Shown: positions 16,206-24,233, numbered from the stretch's first letter. The stretch is 26,845 bases of DNA from WRIS01 sp050945135 (GCA_050945135.1 JBMNSJ010000028.1:1-26845); one strand, 5' to 3'. Notes: generated from the sequence alone by a model not told the origin. A program made the numbers and translations.

Positions 16206-18530
16206 TCACTCCTTTACGCTCTCCGCAATATTGACTCGTCCCGCCTGTGCTGTTCCGGCAAAAGTCGCAATCAGCACAGCGCACAGCAGCGCAAGAGGAC
16301 AGAGAAAATACGATATCACCGGGTTTGTCACAAATGTAAAGCTGGTAATGCTCATGCTGGAAAGTAGCATTCCGGCGACAGATTCGCCCAGCGTTGCCGA
16401 TAAAATCATGCTCAGAACAATGCTGATGATAAAAACCATGACCGCTCTTGAAATATACTGCAAGCTTATGTCCTTGTTGGTGAAGCCTAGCGCCTTCATC
16501 ACCGCAATGGAATAGCGATCTTTAACAATAAGCATCTTTATAAACAGCAAAGTGATGAGTGCTGCAATAATAATCGCAACCGCTGCGGCTGCATAGGATG
16601 CAGTGTTTAGCGCCGAGCTGGTGGAGCCAAGGGTTTGCTTCACATACTCAGACACATCAGATATCTTGGCATAGGGGAAGTTGGACGCATAATCAGAAAC
16701 AATAGACGGAGTCTGCGCGGCATCGAAAACCGTAACACCTAGCAGCGCCCACATTACATCAGCGGAATCATCGGTGAAGGTGGCTTTAGCCGTTTTACCG
16801 CCGTTAGTCACATCTGAATAGATGCCACAGATAATCAATGCCTCTTCCTGCCCGTTGATTACCAGCGTCACCGTATCGCCAACCGCCTTTTCTAGATCAT
16901 CTGCAAGGAGTGATGAGAGGGCGATTTCGTTTTTGGCGATGGGAGCCTGACCCTGCTCGTAGAAGATTGGGAATATCGAGTGATCGCCTAACTCCACCTT
17001 CATGCTTTCGCTGGTGCCGTCTGCACTTCTGACCGTAAAGGTCTTTGTGGTGAGCGTCGACACAGCATCAATACGGCTATCAGAGAGCAGTGCCGCCTCG
17101 ATATCCATCGTTTTATCCTCGATGTTATCGGTCTGCTGAATGTCAACGCGAATGTCATAATCCCCAATCCCCATATGCTGAGTGAACTCACTTGATGCAA
17201 TGGTATTAGCAAGGTTAACTGGGACAATCATAATAAAGCCGGAAAGAATCAGTGATGCCAGCATAATGACATAGAGCTTTTTCCGTGCGAAAACATCCTT
17301 CATCCCCATAAACATGTTCGTATTCAGCAGGCGGTTCTTGCTGAGCACCATACGCTTTGCACCTGCCGGTTTCTCCTGTGCCATACCGAAACGAAGAGCG
17401 TCGGCAGCGGATATGCTCTTAAACCGTCGCAGGATGCGAACAACATACAATCCAATCGCAAGAAATATCAGAACAACGCCCCCCAACCCGAATGCTGCGG
17501 CAAGTCCGTCTTGCCCGCTCTCGCCCATATTCAGCCTGATGCCCTCCATCATCGGCTCCTGTAGCAGGAAGGACAAGGCAAGCCCCAGCGCACAGCCCAC
17601 AGCGGCCATTACCGCATATTTGGTCAGGTACACACCGCGTATGTCTGACAGCCGCAAGCCTACCGCCTTCATCACGCCAATCTCTTGGTATTCATCCTCA
17701 ATCTTAGCCAAAAGGGTAAAGCGGATACAAAACAGCGCAATGGCGACCACAAGCAAGCTCACTAGCAAAATGACCGCAATCATCAATCCATCCGACAATG
17801 CATTCATGAGCTGAAAGTGTTGCCAAGTTAGAGCGGGACCATTAGCCGGGAGGCCCGCTGCAATATAGGCGTTTTCCACTACACTGATGAGTGATGTATC
17901 GGAGACGCGAAACTCTATAAGGTATTCCACGTTTCCAAGTTCTCGCAGGGCAACATAATCGTTTTCGCTGATGAGGAAGCGCTTAGAGGACGCAAGAGAG
18001 GCGTTCATCTGCGAATCCCGCAGAAACCCGCCGACCGTGAAGCTTTGGTCGCAGACGGTCATGGTATCGCCAATCTCAGCGGTGCCATCCTTCATGTAGG
18101 CAATCGGTATATAAACCTCGCCATCAGTCGGATGGATGATTTCATTATCCAAACTCATGAGATAATCAAAGCTGCCGCTTTGCATTGAAAAGCCATTGTC
18201 CTGAACGCTGCCAATCATGGACTCGCCGTCGATAACAATCTCAGCATTGTCGATATTCAGGAACTCCAGCACTTGATACTTTGTCACAGGCTGCGACCTT
18301 GCGAAATCATCCAGTGCCGCCTCATCTAGCTCGCCGGAGTGCATTTGCATGAAGTGGGGCGTTTGCGCCTTCTCCATCATAGTGCCGATAGATCCCGTAA
18401 GGTTGACACCAAGGATGGCTGCAAGCGCCACCAGCATTGATGCGACTGTAACAAACAGCAGGGTGGTGATGCTAACCAGCTTGCTTCTTGCTATATCCTT
18501 GCGAGTCATTCTGTAATAGAGTTTCCACAT
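16206..18530 (-). CDS. FtsX-family ABC transporter permease, two-domain
   Basis: The 774-residue membrane protein has a first transmembrane segment at about 18-45, a long extracellular region (about 50-235), three segments near 245-375 including LLVSLLVVAIALFCIRF and the EIGVMKAVGLRLSDI cytoplasmic motif, then a second unit with a segment near 420, another extracellular region and three C-terminal segments with the matching SIAVMKALGFTNKDI. This duplicated layout is that of MacB/YknZ/BceB-like exporters, used for lipids, peptides or drug resistance; the substrate is unknown. It lies downstream of the TetR gene by 136 bases and four bases before its ATPase. It appears full length, unlike the ATPase. 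ATG 18530 follows an AGGAGG at 12 bases with GAAGG closer. Confidence 0.9.
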   Translation of the reverse strand: MWKLYYRMTRKDIARSKLVSITTLLFVTVASMLVALAAILGVNLTGSIGTMMEKAQTPHFMQMHSGELDEAALDDFARSQPVTKYQVLEFLNIDNAEIVIDGESMIGSVQDNGFSMQSGSFDYLMSLDNEIIHPTDGEVYIPIAYMKDGTAEIGDTMTVCDQSFTVGGFLRDSQMNASLASSKRFLISENDYVALRELGNVEYLIEFRVSDTSLISVVENAYIAAGLPANGPALTWQHFQLMNALSDGLMIAVILLVSLLVVAIALFCIRFTLLAKIEDEYQEIGVMKAVGLRLSDIRGVYLTKYAVMAAVGCALGLALSFLLQEPMMEGIRLNMGESGQDGLAAAFGLGGVVLIFLAIGLYVVRILRRFKSISAADALRFGMAQEKPAGAKRMVLSKNRLLNTNMFMGMKDVFARKKLYVIMLASLILSGFIMIVPVNLANTIASSEFTQHMGIGDYDIRVDIQQTDNIEDKTMDIEAALLSDSRIDAVSTLTTKTFTVRSADGTSESMKVELGDHSIFPIFYEQGQAPIAKNEIALSSLLADDLEKAVGDTVTLVINGQEEALIICGIYSDVTNGGKTAKATFTDDSADVMWALLGVTVFDAAQTPSIVSDYASNFPYAKISDVSEYVKQTLGSTSSALNTASYAAAAVAIIIAALITLLFIKMLIVKDRYSIAVMKALGFTNKDISLQYISRAVMVFIISIVLSMILSATLGESVAGMLLSSMSITSFTFVTNPVISYFLCPLALLCAVLIATFAGTAQAGRVNIAESVKE

Positions 18531-18609
18531 GCCTTCTCAAGCCTCCTCATGGATTGGTTTGACTCATTTACTCAGCTTGATCTGTAATGTATTTAGCCTC
18601 TATTTGCCT

Positions 18610-18645
18610 AACTATCTGGCATCCTTTGAAATGCCAGCAATAGTT
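18610..18645 (-). repeat. imperfect inverted repeat between tetR-type regulator and permease
   Basis: On the minus strand AACTAT-TG-CTGGCAT pairs with ATGCCAG-ATAGTT around an eight-base loop, giving 13 pairs with a two-base bulge. No T tract follows, so it is not a standard terminator. It may set relative expression of the regulator and transporter, or be an operator. The rest of the 136-base gap shows no clear promoter. Confidence 0.45.
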
Positions 18646-18666
18646 TGACCCCCACCCCGCTACTGC

Positions 18667-19293
18667 CTACATTAAAACACTCATCAGTTGTTCAAAGCTT
18701 CCTTCTTCCGCTCCGAGCGAAGTCTCCACAACAAGAATAAATGCTTTCATCCTGTCTTCGGTTTCAGCCGCACTCCATTGAAATAAACCCTCATCAAGAA
18801 TTACCTGCCCCGCAGCTAAAAGAAAATCCACTGTTTCTCGAGGATAGGGTGTAGCCATCACTCCCTCGTCAATACCCTGCTCAACTACGGTAGTTAAGAT
18901 TGGGGATAAGTGCTTAATGGTTTGAACGAGGGTTTTTTGATGCATTTCCGCATTGCCCGACTGGTGAAACTGTTCTGTTAGTGCTTCTTTGTTATCTGTG
19001 GGTCCCGGTTTTTGCGAAAAAAGAATTGCCAACAGTTTTTGAATTGCTGGCATATCGGAACTATCAGCAATTGCCTTAGCTGCTTCTGCATCTGCTGTAA
19101 CGATTCGCATTATTATGGCATCCATAACCTCTTCTTTGGACTTAAAGTAGTAGTAAAAAGTCCCTTTTGCGATGCCAATCTCATTAAGAATATCTACGAT
19201 AGTTGTTTGTTCATAACCTTTTACCGCAAAAAATTTTTCGGCGGTATCTAGTATTTCATTTCGACGCTCACGCGGCTCCTTTGATACTCTCAC
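18667..19293 (-). CDS. TetR/AcrR-family transcriptional repressor
   Basis: The 208-residue protein begins at GTG 19293, seven bases after GGGAGG. An N-terminal TetR helix-turn-helix spans residues about 10-55: ILDTAEKFFAVKGYEQTTI, then DILNEIGIAKGTFYYYFKSKEEV, closely matching the family consensus. The C-terminal ligand/dimer domain is divergent, as usual, and the inducer cannot be told. It is first in the minus-strand run with the FtsX-type permease and ATPase, and a near-perfect 25-base palindrome covers the start of its own transcript, so it likely represses itself and the transporter. The cassette resembles those common in Firmicutes and may have been acquired; no integrase or direct repeats are seen. 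Confidence 0.94.
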   Translation of the reverse strand: MRVSKEPRERRNEILDTAEKFFAVKGYEQTTIVDILNEIGIAKGTFYYYFKSKEEVMDAIIMRIVTADAEAAKAIADSSDMPAIQKLLAILFSQKPGPTDNKEALTEQFHQSGNAEMHQKTLVQTIKHLSPILTTVVEQGIDEGVMATPYPRETVDFLLAAGQVILDEGLFQWSAAETEDRMKAFILVVETSLGAEEGSFEQLMSVLM

Positions 19294-19308
19294 GCGACAC
19301 CTCCCACT

Positions 19309-19333
19309 TTATAGACCGACCGTCAGTCTATAA
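19309..19333. promoter_or_regulatory. TetR-family operator (25-bp palindrome)
   Basis: Arms TTATAGAC and GTCTATAA flank an inner GAC...GTC pair, so ten-plus positions per half are symmetric with two mismatched pairs at most. It lies between the -10 box and the ribosome site of the TetR gene, 15 bases before its start. A bound dimer there would block initiation. Confidence 0.85.
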
Positions 19334-19335
19334 GG

Positions 19336-19364
19336 AATTTAAACGATAGCCTCACCTTTGTCAA
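19336..19364 (-). promoter_or_regulatory. sigma-70 promoter of the TetR/ABC cassette
   Basis: On the minus strand TTGACA (19359-19364), a perfect -35, is 17 bases from TAAATT (19336-19341). The operator starts two bases after the -10 box. The -35 lies inside a separate inverted repeat (19354-19375). Confidence 0.7.
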
Positions 19365-19375
19365 GCGACAAAGGT
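19354..19375. repeat. perfect 9-bp inverted repeat over the -35 box
   Basis: ACCTTTGTC and GACAAAGGT are separated by AAGC. There is no T tract on either strand, which argues against a terminator. It overlaps the -35 of the TetR promoter and could be a second operator, or a weak end to the thiamine transcript 75 bases upstream. Confidence 0.5.
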
Positions 19376-19449
19376 TTGTAGTAAAGGACGAGCAGCCCCT
19401 ACCTCCGCCCCAAGACAGAAGCATTGTGCTTTTATAATTGAGCTTATTC

Positions 19450-20259
19450 TTAGTCGGCGTATTCCCACATATGATTTAGGGGTCCACTTCCCCGCCCTAG
19501 CTCAAGACCGTCTCGCAGGGCTCCGGTAACATAGGATTTTGCTCGATACACTGCCGCTGGCATATCAAGTCCCATAGCCAAATCGCAAGCAATCGCTGAA
19601 GAAAGCGTACATCCTGTCCCGTGAGTATTGTTGGTCACGATATGTTCCTCAGCAAACCACTGTATTGTGCCTGCTTTATCGATGAGCACGTCATCTGCCT
19701 TTTCACTCAGGTGACCTCCCTTGATTAAGACAGCATTCCCGCTTATCTCATGAAGCTGCGATGCCGCACGTTCCATTTCCTCTTCAGTGCGCAAGGCATA
19801 GCCACACAAGACTTCAGCTTCTGCAAGGTTTGGAGTGATGACATCTGCAAGTGGTATTAGCATAGCTTTCAAGGCGTCAATCGCTTCGTCACTAATGAGT
19901 TTGCCCCCCGATGTTGACATCATAACGGGGTCTAAAACTATATTGCGCGCACCCCAAAATCGCAGACGTTCGACGATTGTTTCGATAATCGGAACCGATG
20001 AAACCATTCCAATCTTGACTGCCTCGGGTCGAATATCGTCAAACACCGCATCGATCTGCATCGCAATAAATTCTCTCGAGATATTCTCAACCCCATATAC
20101 ACCCAAGGTGTTTTGAGCAGTCAGGGCTGTGATTACCGTCTCTGCATAACAACGATGCGCAGTAATGGTTTTGATGTCAGCCTGAATACCCGCTCCGCCG
20201 CTCGGATCTGAGCCAGCTATACTCAAAACTGGAACCATAGCAGTGGTATCAATAATCAC
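19450..20259 (-). CDS. thiD: hydroxymethylpyrimidine/phosphomethylpyrimidine kinase
   Basis: ThiD phosphorylates HMP to HMP-P and then HMP-PP, the pyrimidine substrate of ThiE. The 269-residue ribokinase-fold protein shows LSIAGSDPSGGAGIQADIKT near the N-terminus, KIGMVSS, VLDPVMMSTSG, ITPNLAEAEVLCG, LIKGGHL and the anion-hole/catalytic NNTHGTGCTLSSAIA with its Cys. GTG 20259 follows GAGGAAGG; 39 bases separate it from thiE. It is last in the cytX-thiM-thiE-thiD operon. Only a weak hairpin without a good T tract follows, so its transcript may run on toward the TetR promoter. Confidence 0.96.
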   Translation of the reverse strand: MIIDTTAMVPVLSIAGSDPSGGAGIQADIKTITAHRCYAETVITALTAQNTLGVYGVENISREFIAMQIDAVFDDIRPEAVKIGMVSSVPIIETIVERLRFWGARNIVLDPVMMSTSGGKLISDEAIDALKAMLIPLADVITPNLAEAEVLCGYALRTEEEMERAASQLHEISGNAVLIKGGHLSEKADDVLIDKAGTIQWFAEEHIVTNNTHGTGCTLSSAIACDLAMGLDMPAAVYRAKSYVTGALRDGLELGRGSGPLNHMWEYAD

Positions 20260-20298
20260 AAAAGCCTTCCTCGCTAATCATTTCTCAAATCATGATGC

Positions 20299-20940
20299 TT
20301 ACAACGTTTCGGCGCAAGCCCTCAAGACAGTCGTTGCGGTTTTGATATCTTGCGCGGCAAAAATAGCAGAGACCACTGCCACCCCATCAACGCCCGTATC
20401 TGCGAGCTTTGGAATCGTTTCTAGATTCAATCCACCAATTGCAACTACAGGAATGGTAACCGACGCACAAATCTCGCGAAGCGTGCTCATCGTTACGTCC
20501 ACCGCTTCTGGCTTAGTTGGCGTTCCAAACATGGCGCCAACACCCAGGTAATCCGCTCCTGCTGCTTCCTCAGCGCGCGCCTCTTCAAGTGTCTGCACCG
20601 AAACCCCAATGATTGCATGTGCGCCAAGTACCGAGCGAGCCTCTGTACACGTCACGTCATCTTGTCCAACATGGATGCCATCTGCGCCCACCTTCTTTGC
20701 GATGTTAAGAGCATCATTAACAATAAACGGAATACCCGACTGAGCGCACAGCTCCTTTATTTCATAGGCAAGCGTCTCTATCTCAGAAAAATCTGCTTGC
20801 TTCTCTCGTAGCTGAACGCACGTTGCGCCACCATCAATCGCCTGCTGAACACACTCCGCTAGACTGCGGCCATCCAACCAACTGCGGTCGGTAATAGCGT
20901 AGAGCCGCATGCTTGCACGTATCTCTTCTTGTGTGAACAT
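20299..20940 (-). CDS. thiE: thiamine-phosphate synthase
   Basis: ThiE joins HMP-PP and thiazole phosphate into thiamine phosphate. The 213-residue TIM-barrel protein has the substrate motifs CVQLREKQ, PFIVNDALNIAKKVGADGIHVGQDD, IIGVSVQTLEEA, YLGVGAMFGTPTKPEA and VVAIGGLN. ATG 20940 lies three bases after the thiM stop, with an AAGG about 11 bases upstream, so translation is probably coupled to thiM. Its length is standard. Confidence 0.97.
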   Translation of the reverse strand: MFTQEEIRASMRLYAITDRSWLDGRSLAECVQQAIDGGATCVQLREKQADFSEIETLAYEIKELCAQSGIPFIVNDALNIAKKVGADGIHVGQDDVTCTEARSVLGAHAIIGVSVQTLEEARAEEAAGADYLGVGAMFGTPTKPEAVDVTMSTLREICASVTIPVVAIGGLNLETIPKLADTGVDGVAVVSAIFAAQDIKTATTVLRACAETL

Positions 20941-20943
20941 GTC

Positions 20944-21780
20944 CTAAAGACGCCTTTCCACACGTGCTCGCTTAGCGAAGGTGTCAGTATCCATCGTGTA
21001 TAAGGCGTCAAGGAGATAGGTTCTGTACGATCCGTTTCCGTCTTGTTCGGTCATGCGCTCCTCGGCAATCTGACCAGCAAGTCCCATAACAACGACTGAG
21101 GCAAGGATGGCCTCTAAAATGTTTTCGGGATGCGCAACCGCGAAGGCCGCGCACATGCCAGAGAGCATACATCCCGCTCCCGTCATTCGCTCTTGGAGTG
21201 GACTTCCGTTTCTGATGGCATAGGCGCAATGAGCATCAGCAATGATATCGATTGGGCCCGTGATAGCGACAAGAGTATTGCTACTCTGGGCAAGCTTGCA
21301 TGCAAAATCGGCGCTTTCGGCAAGGTTCTCTTCGCTCACAAGATCGGCAGGACACACATCCACGCCACGTGTGCTCGCAGCTCCTCCAGCCAAAGCCTTT
21401 GCTTCTGACATATTTCCTCTTATCACTGAAACAGCTAGCGTGTCTAAGAGATTACCCGCCGTTTCTGTCCTTAGCTTTGAAGCACCTGCGCCAACAGGGT
21501 CGAGCACAATTGGATGACCCAATGAGCCTGCCTTTTTTCCAGCGCGCAACATAGCTTCAATACTACTTTGGTTCAGAGTACCGATATTGATGTTGAGTGC
21601 TCCGCATATGCTCGTGATGTCTTCTACGTCTTCGGGCTCATCGCTCATGATAGGACTTGCGCCAACTGCGAGAATTGCATTTGCGCAATCATTTACCGTC
21701 ACATAATTTGTGATGTTATGTACAAGCGGCGTGCCTGCGCGTACTTTTTCTAAAATCTCTCCAAGTGTTTTTGTGTCCAT
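20944..21780 (-). CDS. thiM: hydroxyethylthiazole kinase
   Basis: ThiM phosphorylates salvaged 4-methyl-5-hydroxyethylthiazole to give the thiazole half for ThiE. The 278-residue protein shows NYVTVNDCANAILAVGASPIMSDE near the N-terminus, LDPVGAGASKLR, IRGNMSEAKALAG, and the ATP/catalytic MTGAGCMLSGMCAAFAV. ATG 21780 follows AAAGGAG, two bases after the cytX stop. Its presence with thiE and thiD and the absence of thiazole synthesis genes here points to salvage rather than full synthesis. Confidence 0.97.
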   Translation of the reverse strand: MDTKTLGEILEKVRAGTPLVHNITNYVTVNDCANAILAVGASPIMSDEPEDVEDITSICGALNINIGTLNQSSIEAMLRAGKKAGSLGHPIVLDPVGAGASKLRTETAGNLLDTLAVSVIRGNMSEAKALAGGAASTRGVDVCPADLVSEENLAESADFACKLAQSSNTLVAITGPIDIIADAHCAYAIRNGSPLQERMTGAGCMLSGMCAAFAVAHPENILEAILASVVVMGLAGQIAEERMTEQDGNGSYRTYLLDALYTMDTDTFAKRARVERRL

Positions 21781-21782
21781 GC

Positions 21783-22988
21783 TTACTCCTTTATCTGCTT
21801 AGTAGAAACTTGCTTGCGTGTGCTCATACCCTGTTTAAGCTTGTGTACGATGAGCGTGGTTAATCCCACAATAAGAATGACTGGTAGGGTGTTTCCGACG
21901 ACAATATCCCATGACATCGAAACTCGATATAGAACAAAGCCGAAAAGCCAAATCACGATATTGGTTACATCAAAGCCCTTCTGGCTTGAATCGTTGCCAC
22001 GAAAGTAAAAATCAACAATCATGACAGCTATCATGGGGGCAAAAATAGAGCCTATCAGGTAAAGGAACTCTTCGAATCGCGCCACGGGAGCAAAGATTGC
22101 AAGTGCTGTTCCGATAAGCGCTGCGATGATGCCAGCCCATTTTGCGTTGATCTTCGAAAGTATTGAACGGGCCGAAAACCCTGCAGAAGCCGCATCAAGA
22201 AAAGTTGTGGTCACAGTTGAGAACACCACGATGAGGATACCCAAAACACCAAGTCCTGCGGCAGAGAAAATCTGAGCTATATCACCCGATCCGGCAAACA
22301 AAGCTGCTCCAAGGCCAAGCGCAAACATCCAGGTGCTCCCCACAAAATACGCGAGAGTAGCTGCGGTAGTGGCTGCCTTTGGCTTTTTTGCATGCCGTGT
22401 GTAGTCGCTAACAACCGGAAGCCATGATAGAGGCATAGCCACTGCAAGCTCAACCGCCGCTCCAAAAGCAATGCCTTCGTTTGGCGCAGCTGCAACTGGT
22501 TGCATTCCGCCAAATATTACAAAACTCATAACCATAGTTAAGCCAAGTAAAAGAAGTGCGGCGCCGGTCTGCACCCTACTCATGTTTTTGAGACTCAAAG
22601 CTATCCATATCACAATCAGCGCGCCAATAATCACACACCACGCTGCCTGTCCAAGCTCGGGCACCAGATAGCGTGCAGCAGCAGCTCCGGAAAATATCAT
22701 GATTGATGTCCAGCCTATGAGCTGAGCAACATTGCTAAAAGAGAATACGAATGACCCGTATTTTCCGAAGCTCAACTTCACGGTTTCCATGGCGCTTTTG
22801 CCCGTTTTTGCTCCAATATATGCAGCTAGCCAAAATAAAGTACAGCCGATAAGATGCCCAATTACGACTGCGAGCATGCCACGCTCAAAGCCCAAGGGCG
22901 CAAAGAAGGTGCCTGTTAGTATCTCTGCTAATGAAACAGCGGCGCCAAACCAAATAAAAATGAATGTAGAGGTAGTAGTGCTCTTCAT
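21783..22988 (-). CDS. cytX: CytX-type hydroxymethylpyrimidine transporter
   Basis: The 401-residue integral membrane protein of the NCS1 nucleobase permease family has about 12 hydrophobic segments (for example FIFIWFGAAVSLAEILTG at the N-terminus, TSIMIFSGAAAARYL, and AGIIAALIGTALAIFAP). The N-terminal pattern and the thiamine operon context identify CytX, which is proposed to import HMP, the ThiD substrate. ATG 22988 follows AAGGGAGTTCTG, in which the ribosome site is the 3' end of the TPP riboswitch. It is the first gene of the operon, so uptake and salvage are controlled together. Confidence 0.92.
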   Translation of the reverse strand: MKSTTTSTFIFIWFGAAVSLAEILTGTFFAPLGFERGMLAVVIGHLIGCTLFWLAAYIGAKTGKSAMETVKLSFGKYGSFVFSFSNVAQLIGWTSIMIFSGAAAARYLVPELGQAAWCVIIGALIVIWIALSLKNMSRVQTGAALLLLGLTMVMSFVIFGGMQPVAAAPNEGIAFGAAVELAVAMPLSWLPVVSDYTRHAKKPKAATTAATLAYFVGSTWMFALGLGAALFAGSGDIAQIFSAAGLGVLGILIVVFSTVTTTFLDAASAGFSARSILSKINAKWAGIIAALIGTALAIFAPVARFEEFLYLIGSIFAPMIAVMIVDFYFRGNDSSQKGFDVTNIVIWLFGFVLYRVSMSWDIVVGNTLPVILIVGLTTLIVHKLKQGMSTRKQVSTKQIKE

Positions 22989-22993
22989 CAGAA

Positions 22994-23082
22994 CTCCCTT
23001 CGCTGGAATTACCCATATCAGGTTCGAGGGTCGAAGCGGGATTGCGCTTCCTCTCAGCCTGCCTCATCGCAAGCTCCCCTGT
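22994..23082 (-). promoter_or_regulatory. TPP riboswitch (THI element)
   Basis: On the minus strand the conserved boxes appear in order: GGGGAGC, GGCTGAGAGGAAGC, GACCCTCGAACCTGAT, ATGGGTAATTCCAGC and GAAGGGAG. A short variable stem between the second and third boxes (AAGCGCAATCCCGCTT) is P3a-like. The final GAAGGGA box is also the ribosome site of cytX, six bases before ATG. TPP binding should therefore hide the site and lower translation of the salvage operon. Confidence 0.97.
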
Positions 23083-23118
23083 ATTACCAGATGATGCTAT
23101 TGCCCATCTGCGGAATTC

Positions 23119-23146
23119 ATTATAGGACTAATTAATGCATTTTCAA
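23119..23146 (-). promoter_or_regulatory. sigma-70 promoter of the thiamine salvage operon
   Basis: On the minus strand TTGAAA (23141-23146), a 16-base spacer and a perfect TATAAT (23119-23124) predict a start near 23112. This gives a leader of about 124 bases that holds the riboswitch. Confidence 0.85.
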
Positions 23147-23208
23147 GGCTTAATTCTGTAAGCTATCTCGAACAAGCCCCTGTCTTTCTCTTTCGTTTTG
23201 CACATTCT

Positions 23209-23439
23209 CTATTTCGACCAGAGGGAAAAATCTGAAAACAGCTCCATGAGCGCTTCGGTAAACGCTGGCTCTTTTTCTGAGATAACATTGAAATCAAATG
23301 AAGCTTTTATGTTGGTATATCCATCTTCGTAATGCACAAAATCAATGAATCCAAAACTGTGCCTTTGCTCGTCCCAGTAGAGCTCTCCTCTTTCTGTGAG
23401 CCACACCTGCGTGTCGTTCGAAAAAACCAGTCTGTCCAT
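23209..23439 (-). CDS. small protein of unknown function
   Basis: The gene is not recognised. From ATG 23439 (GGGAG six bases upstream) the protein has 76 residues, rich in aromatic and acidic residues (WLTERGELYWDEQRHSFGFIDFVHYEDGY), with no signal peptide, membrane segment or Cys motif. A longer reading from ATG 23505 gives 98 residues but its AAGG site touches the start codon. It lies 97 bases after thiN on the same strand and 62 bases before the thi promoter, so it may be co-transcribed with thiN. The codon pattern and clean ribosome site favour a real gene, but a chance frame is not excluded. Confidence 0.5.
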   Translation of the reverse strand: MDRLVFSNDTQVWLTERGELYWDEQRHSFGFIDFVHYEDGYTNIKASFDFNVISEKEPAFTEALMELFSDFSLWSK

Positions 23440-23536
23440 CTTCATCTCCCAATCTGCCTGCAAGCAACAAGAAATGACCGTAAAGTTTTGACTAAAATCT
23501 GTCATACCTTATCAAACAGACTAAAGATGAATGGGT

Positions 23537-24184
23537 TTATGGCACGAAGACCTCTCCTAGCGCCACAATTGGGAAGAATAGAAGCGCTGTCCCTGACACA
23601 ATCGACACCCTAGCCACACGCCCGGTGAAGGCGTTAGAAACTCCTAGGGGCTCATCGTTTCGAAGCGTAGCGTTGTCGAGAGCATATTCTAAGCCGGATT
23701 CATTAACTCCTCGCACTTCGTGAGAAAACGCGAATAAAGAGAGCAAGCCCTGAGCACCTGCATTAAAGCTGATGGCATTTCGCCCTTTCTCATCGAGCGT
23801 ACACACCACAGAATCCAAGCCAATCGCATAAAGAATGGCATCGCCACGCGAAAAATGAGCGAGCAGCTGATACATCGCAAAGGTAAAGTCTATACGACCA
23901 CCCAAGCAGCCATACACCAAGATAAGATCAAATCCCGATTGCTCGACCTCTTCAAGGGCAACCTCAATGTCGCTTTTATCTTTTCGGGTAGGTAGTTTTT
24001 TCAGGTGGGAGTGCTTAGGTACGTAGCCCAAAGAATCAAAATCGCCAATTACCGCATCAGGCTTTACCCCGATGCGTTCCAGATGTGCATATCCTGCATC
24101 AACGGCAACAATGTAGTCAAAGTGCTGCTCCAAAAAATGCTGCTCATTAAAATCTGACGCTCCAACTAAAGCACAGACACGCAC
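23537..24184 (-). CDS. thiN: thiamine pyrophosphokinase
   Basis: The enzyme converts thiamine to TPP with ATP. The GTG start at 24184 follows GGGAGG at six bases; an in-frame TTG at 24190 touches that site and is rejected. The 215-residue protein has VAVDAGYAHLERIGVKPDAVIGDFDSLG (metal and substrate Asp residues) at about 28-55, TRKDKSDIEVALEE near 68, and YGCLGGRIDFTFAMYQLL near 92, followed by the small beta-rich thiamine-binding domain with GLEYAL. The usual GGRxDH is GGRIDF here, a change at one position. The gene is separate from the riboswitch-controlled salvage operon, suggesting TPP formation from thiamine is not under that switch. It stands back-to-back with rnpB, 56 bases apart. Confidence 0.92.
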   Translation of the reverse strand: MRVCALVGASDFNEQHFLEQHFDYIVAVDAGYAHLERIGVKPDAVIGDFDSLGYVPKHSHLKKLPTRKDKSDIEVALEEVEQSGFDLILVYGCLGGRIDFTFAMYQLLAHFSRGDAILYAIGLDSVVCTLDEKGRNAISFNAGAQGLLSLFAFSHEVRGVNESGLEYALDNATLRNDEPLGVSNAFTGRVARVSIVSGTALLFFPIVALGEVFVP

Positions 24185-24224
24185 GCGCAACCTCCCACTT
24201 CCTAGGCCCTCGGGCCCATTCTTT

Positions 24225-24233
24225 TGCTAGAAT
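24225..24233 (+). promoter_or_regulatory. extended -10 promoter of rnpB
   Basis: TGCTAGAAT gives an extended -10 (TG-N plus TAGAAT) eight bases before the RNA 5' end near 24241. No -35 consensus is seen; instead a GC-rich inverted repeat (GGCCCTCGGGCC, 24205-24216) lies there, shared with the thiN leader on the other strand. Confidence 0.5.

Noticed and set aside
15432..19450. tRNA-flanked genomic island with att repeats
   Set aside because: No copy of the tRNA-Gln 3' end was found near the far side of the cassette, and no integrase is present.
24188..24190. TTG start for thiN at 24190
   Set aside because: The GGGAGG site is directly adjacent to it, leaving no spacer; GTG at 24184 has the normal six bases.
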